NCBI GenBank assembly: GCA_003131985.1
Contig: PKWH01000127.1
Span: forward strand, 1 to 20,507
DNA from: Acidobacteriota bacterium
Lineage (GTDB): Bacteria > Acidobacteriota > Terriglobia > Acidiferrales > UBA7541
Direction: 5' to 3'
DNA: 20,507 bases
The position numbers and the translations under genes are program-made. The notes beneath the pieces are model-generated. The model made no database searches, was not told the DNA's origin, and saw nothing but the letters and a program-made list of their open reading frames with translations. Of the stretch, positions 16,617 to 20,507 are shown piece by piece (the stretch's first letter is position 1; every line of letters starts with the position of its first letter).

Positions 16617-17743
16617 GCTGAGGCACTGATAGTCGTCAAGAGACCGCCCTTCCGATGCTCGTAATTGTAGTAGGCGGCGCATGATCCTTCCGACGACACC
16701 ATCAGCGCTCCCACCGGATTTTCCGGCGTGCATTCCCTGCCGAACAATTTGCATTGCGCCGGTTTCAGAACGCCTTTGAGCACTTCTCCACATTGCGCGG
16801 CTTTCGGATCGGTTACGCGAATTCCCGGAACCTGAAATCGCCGCTCGGAATCCCATTCTGCATACTGTTCGCGGATGCGGAGCGCCGACTGGGAGATGAA
16901 ACCCAGGCCGCGCCATTCGAAATACGGCCGCAGCTGAAAAGTTTCGGCCATCGCGCGTAGAGCGGCGCGATTGCCCTCCCACGGAACGACGCGCTTATAC
17001 TGATTTTCGACTTTGGCTTCGCCTTTTTGAAGCTGAGTGAGGAGCATCACGATCGATTGGAGGAGATCGAGCGGCTCAAATCCACATACAACGATAGGTT
17101 TGCGCTCATTCTTTGCAATCCATTCGTAAGGCCTGCACCCGATTACAGTGGAAACGTGGCCCGGGCCAATGAAGCCATCGAGGCGCATGTCGGGAGAGTC
17201 CAGAATCGCGCGAATTGCCGGGATGATTGTGACGTGATTGCAGAAAATTGAAAAATTATGGAGGCCTTCGGATTTTGCGCGCATCAGGGTCAAGGCGGTA
17301 GAAGGAGCCGTGGTCTCGAAACCAATGGCAAAAAACATCACATGCTTCTGCGGATTCATTTTTGCCAGTTTGATCGCATCCGTCGGTGAATAAACGATGC
17401 GAACGTCCATGCCCCGCGCCTTATGCTCAAGAGGGCTGCCGTGTGTACCGGGAACTCGCATCATGTCGCCAAAAGCGGCGAAAATCACGTCCGGATCTTT
17501 CGCGACGGACAAGGCGTCGTCAATGCGTCCCATGGGAAGCACGCAGACCGGGCACCCGGGTCCGTGAATCAGTTCTATATTCGACGGTAGAACATCTTTC
17601 AGTCCGAAACGATAAATAGCGTGTGTGTGGCCGCCGCAAACTTCCATCAGCCTGTAATGCCGATTGGGATCGGCCAGACGGCGGATCTCTTCGGCGGCCC
17701 TGGTGATTAATTCCGGATCGCGAAACTCATCCACGTATTTCAT
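16613..17743 (-). CDS. hypD: Hydrogenase maturation iron-sulfur protein HypD
   Basis: A 376-residue scaffold that assembles Fe(CN)2CO with HypC. It has CGGHTH (36-41) and GPGCPVC (61-67) with the active-site Cys residues. The GFETTAP and GPGHVSTVIG segments are conserved, and C-terminal cysteines for the [4Fe-4S] cluster lie in AAQCGEV, AQCKLFGREC and EGSCAAY. The ATG at 17743 (MKYVDEFRDPEL) has GAGGG five bases upstream and lies 20 bases after the hypC stop. The open frame extends to 17833, but the extra 30 residues overlap hypC. It overlaps hypE by four bases. Confidence 0.97.
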   Translation of the reverse strand: MKYVDEFRDPELITRAAEEIRRLADPNRHYRLMEVCGGHTHAIYRFGLKDVLPSNIELIHGPGCPVCVLPMGRIDDALSVAKDPDVIFAAFGDMMRVPGTHGSPLEHKARGMDVRIVYSPTDAIKLAKMNPQKHVMFFAIGFETTAPSTALTLMRAKSEGLHNFSIFCNHVTIIPAIRAILDSPDMRLDGFIGPGHVSTVIGCRPYEWIAKNERKPIVVCGFEPLDLLQSIVMLLTQLQKGEAKVENQYKRVVPWEGNRAALRAMAETFQLRPYFEWRGLGFISQSALRIREQYAEWDSERRFQVPGIRVTDPKAAQCGEVLKGVLKPAQCKLFGRECTPENPVGALMVSSEGSCAAYYNYEHRKGGLLTTISASA

Positions 17744-17763
17744 TTCGGCCCTCGGAAAAGCGC

Positions 17764-18057
17764 CTACGACGCCTGCTTGTCCTCGATTTCTTCCAAACCA
17801 TATCCGCGCACTTCCTGAACTGCAGCTTCGCACTCGCCAAGCATTTCAAGCGTACGCATTTGATCGATAGCATCCACTTCGCTGATTTTGCTCATGGCGA
17901 ACCCGACGTGAATCAGGACCCAGTCGCCCGGCACAGGCCTGTCGTCTTCGAGAAGCCCGAGGTCAACTCTGCGCCGCATGCCGACCACGTCGACCAACGC
18001 TGAATTTGGATTGTCAGGGGCAATCTCGACAATTTTTCCTGGTATGGCTAGACACAT
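17764..18057 (-). CDS. hypC: Hydrogenase maturation chaperone HypC
   Basis: A 97-residue chaperone that carries iron with HypD and keeps the large subunit open until nickel arrives. The start MCLAIPGKIVEI is the invariant HypC N-terminus, with Cys2 as the ligand exposed after Met removal. That fixes the ATG at 18057 rather than the one at 18102. A strong GGGAGG (18065-18070) with a 7-base spacer supports it. The PGDWVLIHVGFAMSKI segment is typical. The C-terminal tail after about residue 75 is acidic and slightly longer than in short members. The gene lies 54 bases after the protease stop. Confidence 0.97.
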   Translation of the reverse strand: MCLAIPGKIVEIAPDNPNSALVDVVGMRRRVDLGLLEDDRPVPGDWVLIHVGFAMSKISEVDAIDQMRTLEMLGECEAAVQEVRGYGLEEIEDKQAS

Positions 18058-18064
18058 ATGACAT

Positions 18065-18070
18065 CCTCCC
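18065..18070 (-). promoter_or_regulatory. Ribosome binding site of hypC
   Basis: GGGAGG on the minus strand, 7 bases before the ATG at 18057. It settles the hypC start, because the in-frame ATG at 18102 lies upstream of it and would place Cys2 inside the protein. Confidence 0.8.
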
Positions 18071-18111
18071 GGCGGAATCTCAATTTCGTTGTCAGCGCTC
18101 ATCGTTTCACT

Positions 18112-18942
18112 TTATTGTGGCCATTCGCCGTTCTGAATCTTGTCCACTAGAGATTCAACTAACCTCGCCGCTTCTTCCACTACGGCCGCCACAGCCTCGC
18201 TAAGGCCCATCTGGCCTTCTTCCGGTCCCAACGTCGCCGGTTCGCAGCCGACCAGCAAAATCCGCTTCAGTTCTCCGCCCATTGATTTCGCCATGCGAAT
18301 CACATTCATCGGATTCATGCTGTGCGCATCGACCGAAGCTTGCCCCGCTTCGGGAGCATCAAGAGCGTTCAAGTCTGGCTCGATCACGTAGAGGCTTCCG
18401 GGCTTTCCGCCACGCGGACACGCGTCCACCAGAATCGTCACGTCGGAACCATCAAGCAGTGCGTAGGCCAAATCGAAACCTCGGATGCCGAAGTCTACGG
18501 CTTTCACGCGCCCGGGGAATTTTCGGCTTGCCAGTCGCTGCACTACTTCGACGCCAAATGCGTCATCGCCGAGAAAAATGTTTCCGATGCCGGCGATCAG
18601 AATAGACGGCGTTTGTGCTTTCGCTTCTTGTTCTGACTCATCCATGGGGAGCGGCTCGACTTCCTCCGGATCAAAGAAGAAACGATGCCCGGGTTGCCGC
18701 ATGATTCCGATGTCCCTACCGGGATCATCATCGGCCACGACGCATACATGAAATTTGCCTTCGTAATCCTGCTCAATGGACTCGATCATCGCGGTCTTCC
18801 CCGCGAGAGCGATATCCATCACGTCGCCACGCTTACCGGGATGCAGGCGGACTCGGTGTCCTGGTTTCACTTCGACGCCCGCGATGCTCAAGCTTCCCGC
18901 GGGAGCCTTGTCTTCCAGGAGCCGCCACTCCCATTCGTTCAT
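18112..18942 (-). CDS. Hydrogenase maturation endopeptidase with extra N-terminal domain
   Basis: A 276-residue protein. Residues about 113-270 form a HybD/HycI/HupD-type endopeptidase that removes the C-terminal peptide of the large subunit after nickel insertion. GIGNIFLGDDAFGVEVV (118-134) is the family start, and the nickel-probing residues correspond to D127 (Glu16 in HybD), D173 in LVDAC and H207 in DAHSMNP. Residues 1-105 are an added domain with conserved-looking segments VKPGHRVRLHP, RGDVMDIALAGKTAMIE and GHRFFFDPEEVEPLP, possibly a small beta-barrel. A linker rich in Glu and Gln (101-110) joins the two. The start overlaps the upstream gene by four bases (ATGA). The role of the N-terminal domain is unknown to me. 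Confidence 0.93.
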   Translation of the reverse strand: MNEWEWRLLEDKAPAGSLSIAGVEVKPGHRVRLHPGKRGDVMDIALAGKTAMIESIEQDYEGKFHVCVVADDDPGRDIGIMRQPGHRFFFDPEEVEPLPMDESEQEAKAQTPSILIAGIGNIFLGDDAFGVEVVQRLASRKFPGRVKAVDFGIRGFDLAYALLDGSDVTILVDACPRGGKPGSLYVIEPDLNALDAPEAGQASVDAHSMNPMNVIRMAKSMGGELKRILLVGCEPATLGPEEGQMGLSEAVAAVVEEAARLVESLVDKIQNGEWPQ

Positions 18943-20015
18943 CGCTGTTCCTCGCTCGCGGGACGCAAGCCTCGCAAGACTCCGTGAAGCTTCATGAAGT
19001 GTTCCGCGGGCATCGACTCGGTGCGCTCCAGAATTTCGCGTGAGCGCTCGTCGGCGTGTCGCATTTCGTGCTTCTCGTCTTCAGTCAAGGTCAGAATCCG
19101 CAGCGCAAGAATTTCGTCGATCTCGGTGCCATCGAACAAATTACCCGGGCTCTCCGGAGCAATCTGGGGATAATCATAAAGAATAATCGGCGACGAAAGC
19201 ATGCAGTCGCGCTGCCCTTCTTTGCCAACTAAGACAGGCCAAGTTCCCACATTTTTGCACTCGGAGGCGGCATTTTTCAGCTCAGCCGGAGGGTCAATGG
19301 AAGATACAAACTCACCCCCACTAATATTGAGAATGGTGTGGGCGGAAAGCAGTGACTGCATGAGGGCGGCGTCACGGTTTGCGGAACTCGAAATCATGGT
19401 CGAAGTGATATTCAAGATGCGCACCGTGATTTTGAACAGTCCGTCTTCGACGCATTCAGCAATTACTTCCACTTTCCCCGTGACGGAGTCTTTCGTTCGC
19501 ACGATGACTGCCGCGATTCGTCCATCTGCCGCACGAACCGGTTCCAACTCCCTGCCACCGGGGAAATCAAGAACCGTGGAGCGGCCCGAGGCAAGAAGAT
19601 CTTCGAGATGGAACGAACGGAGCACGATTTCGCGCTCAATCGCTTCTTGCCAGGTTTGAAGGATCTGATCTCCCACTTGAAACGTTTCAACAATCTGAAA
19701 ATCCGGATCGCCGCTCTGATCGATGCTGACGGGCAATTCATCCAGCGGTGCCTTGAGCTCGCCGATTGTTCGCGCGACTGCTTGCAAAAAGCGCACCTTG
19801 ACGCTCAACTCAGTAGGGGAGCTTCCGCTCGCAAGGCATTCCGTTTGCATGAACCAGTTATCCGCACCGTTTTGCATTTCGCTGTACGCCCTGGGGTACA
19901 CGACGCCGAAATTCCATCGCTGACGGTTTTTCACGGACGACGGCCGGTAGGGATACAGCATGTATCCTTCGTAGAGGACAGCGTTCGCAATGTCTTCCAC
20001 AAGCTTCGCGTTCAC
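18939..20015 (-). CDS. Conserved protein of unknown function in the hydrogenase operon
   Basis: A 358-residue soluble protein that I cannot assign to a characterised family. It begins MNAKLVEDIANAVLYEGYML, followed by YPYRPSSVKNRQRWNFGVVYP. The middle is beta-rich with few cysteines (none in CxxC pairs). The C-terminal part is highly charged (EDEKHEMRHADERSREILER), then a short Met/Pro-containing helix. No signal peptide or membrane span is seen. It overlaps both neighbours by four bases, so it is translated with the DUF6084-like protein and the endopeptidase. Such position-fixed unknown genes occur in group 1h hydrogenase operons, so a role in maturation, assembly or electron transfer of that enzyme is inferred. 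I know of no assigned activity. Confidence 0.85.
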   Translation of the reverse strand: MNAKLVEDIANAVLYEGYMLYPYRPSSVKNRQRWNFGVVYPRAYSEMQNGADNWFMQTECLASGSSPTELSVKVRFLQAVARTIGELKAPLDELPVSIDQSGDPDFQIVETFQVGDQILQTWQEAIEREIVLRSFHLEDLLASGRSTVLDFPGGRELEPVRAADGRIAAVIVRTKDSVTGKVEVIAECVEDGLFKITVRILNITSTMISSSANRDAALMQSLLSAHTILNISGGEFVSSIDPPAELKNAASECKNVGTWPVLVGKEGQRDCMLSSPIILYDYPQIAPESPGNLFDGTEIDEILALRILTLTEDEKHEMRHADERSREILERTESMPAEHFMKLHGVLRGLRPASEEQR

Positions 20016-20507
20016 AGCTGCACCGTTTCCTCGGTCCCGGACAGCACGCGCTCGATCACTTGCTCCCAGGTGGGAATTCCGTGGCGCACTTTGTATTGAT
20101 AAAGCCGGTCGAACACATCACGCCGCAAGTAAAGCCACGCGCTGTTGGGATAGTAATGATCGATCAAGTCCTTCCAGGCCTTCAGCGGCAGCTTGAATTT
20201 CGCTTCCTTCTCCCAGGAAATCGGCGCCACCTGAAGATGGTCGTTCTGGTCGGGATAAAAAACTGTGCCGCTGAAAAGGAAATTGAGGGGCAAGTCTCCG
20301 TCAGCCAGGCCGTGGAAGTATTTTGTGGCGGCTACGTTGAAATCGAACGTGCAGGGCACCTGCAGATCAACTACCGTCTCTTTCGCGAATGGCGGCACTA
20401 CGACGATTGCGTGCGTCCACAACAGATTTCGCAGCGTTTGGCCCCAACGGTCCGGCTCGCCGAACAGGTCGAGAAGCTTCGACTGTTCCTCGGGGCTATA
20501 GTGGCGG
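20012..20507 (-). CDS. DUF6084-like protein (partial, N-terminus beyond the window)
   Basis: The frame is open from the window edge; 165 codons including the stop are visible (20012-20506). The apparent TTG start at 20422 is internal, because the preceding codons read on as family-like sequence (RHYSPEEQSKLLDLFGEPDR, then WGQTLRNLLWTHA). Further conserved-looking blocks are DLQVPCTFDFNVAATKYFHG and LNFLFSGTVFY. These match my memory of DUF6084, found beside group 1h hydrogenase genes. It has no cofactor motif or membrane span in the visible part. Its stop overlaps the next start by four bases. The function is unknown; a link to the hydrogenase comes from context only. Confidence 0.82.
   Translation of the reverse strand, partial: RHYSPEEQSKLLDLFGEPDRWGQTLRNLLWTHAIVVVPPFAKETVVDLQVPCTFDFNVAATKYFHGLADGDLPLNFLFSGTVFYPDQNDHLQVAPISWEKEAKFKLPLKAWKDLIDHYYPNSAWLYLRRDVFDRLYQYKVRHGIPTWEQVIERVLSGTEETVQL

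Noticed and set aside
1..20507. CRISPR array, insertion sequence, tRNA or phage genes
   Set aside because: I saw no regular direct repeats, transposase motifs, terminal inverted repeats or tRNA-like cloverleaf; the window reads as two packed operons.

Overview
The window is about 20.5 kb with GC content somewhat above 50% by eye, and every supported gene lies on the minus strand, so transcription runs from the right end to the left end. It looks like chromosomal DNA of an acidobacterium (Terriglobia-like). This is an inference from three things: the style of the ECF sigma / TPR-CHAT / HxxxxCxxC-protein trio at the left end, the DUF6084-type protein at the right end, and the [NiFe]-hydrogenase accessory set of the kind that accompanies group 1h (group 5, actinobacterial-type, high-affinity) hydrogenases. 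No structural hydrogenase gene is in the window; it would be expected just beyond the right edge.

Right block (20507 down to 9900), a hydrogenase maturation operon. In transcription order: a DUF6084-like protein cut by the window edge; an unknown 358-residue protein; a hydrogenase maturation endopeptidase with an extra N-terminal domain; hypC, hypD and hypE; a tandem SIS-domain protein; a small glutaredoxin-like protein; hypF, hypA and hypB; and a NiCoT-type nickel permease with a His-rich loop. The genes are packed with 4-bp ATGA overlaps or short gaps, so they are probably one transcript. HypF and HypE make the CN ligands, HypC and HypD assemble Fe(CN)2CO, HypA and HypB insert nickel supplied by the permease, and the endopeptidase trims the large subunit. 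The SIS, glutaredoxin, DUF6084 and 358-residue proteins have no established role.

A 307-bp gap (9593-9899) separates this block from the left one. I see no clear terminator or promoter in it, although the left operon probably starts there.

Left block (9592 down to 1). It encodes a complete peptide/nickel-class ABC importer in the order ATPase, ATPase, permease, permease, periplasmic binding protein. An ECF-type sigma factor follows whose ATG directly abuts the binding-protein stop codon. Next comes a 956-residue TPR-CHAT protease-like protein whose GTG overlaps the sigma stop (GTGA). Last, after a 123-bp gap, is an N-terminal zinc-finger (anti-sigma-like) protein that runs off the left edge. 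The coupling suggests one regulatory module: sigma factor, putative CHAT protease, putative zinc anti-sigma protein and a peptide-class importer.

Several starts were moved downstream of the longest open frame because a family-conserved N-terminus, a Shine-Dalgarno site or an overlap decides them: hypC, hypD, hypE, hypB, the first ABC ATPase and the CHAT protein.
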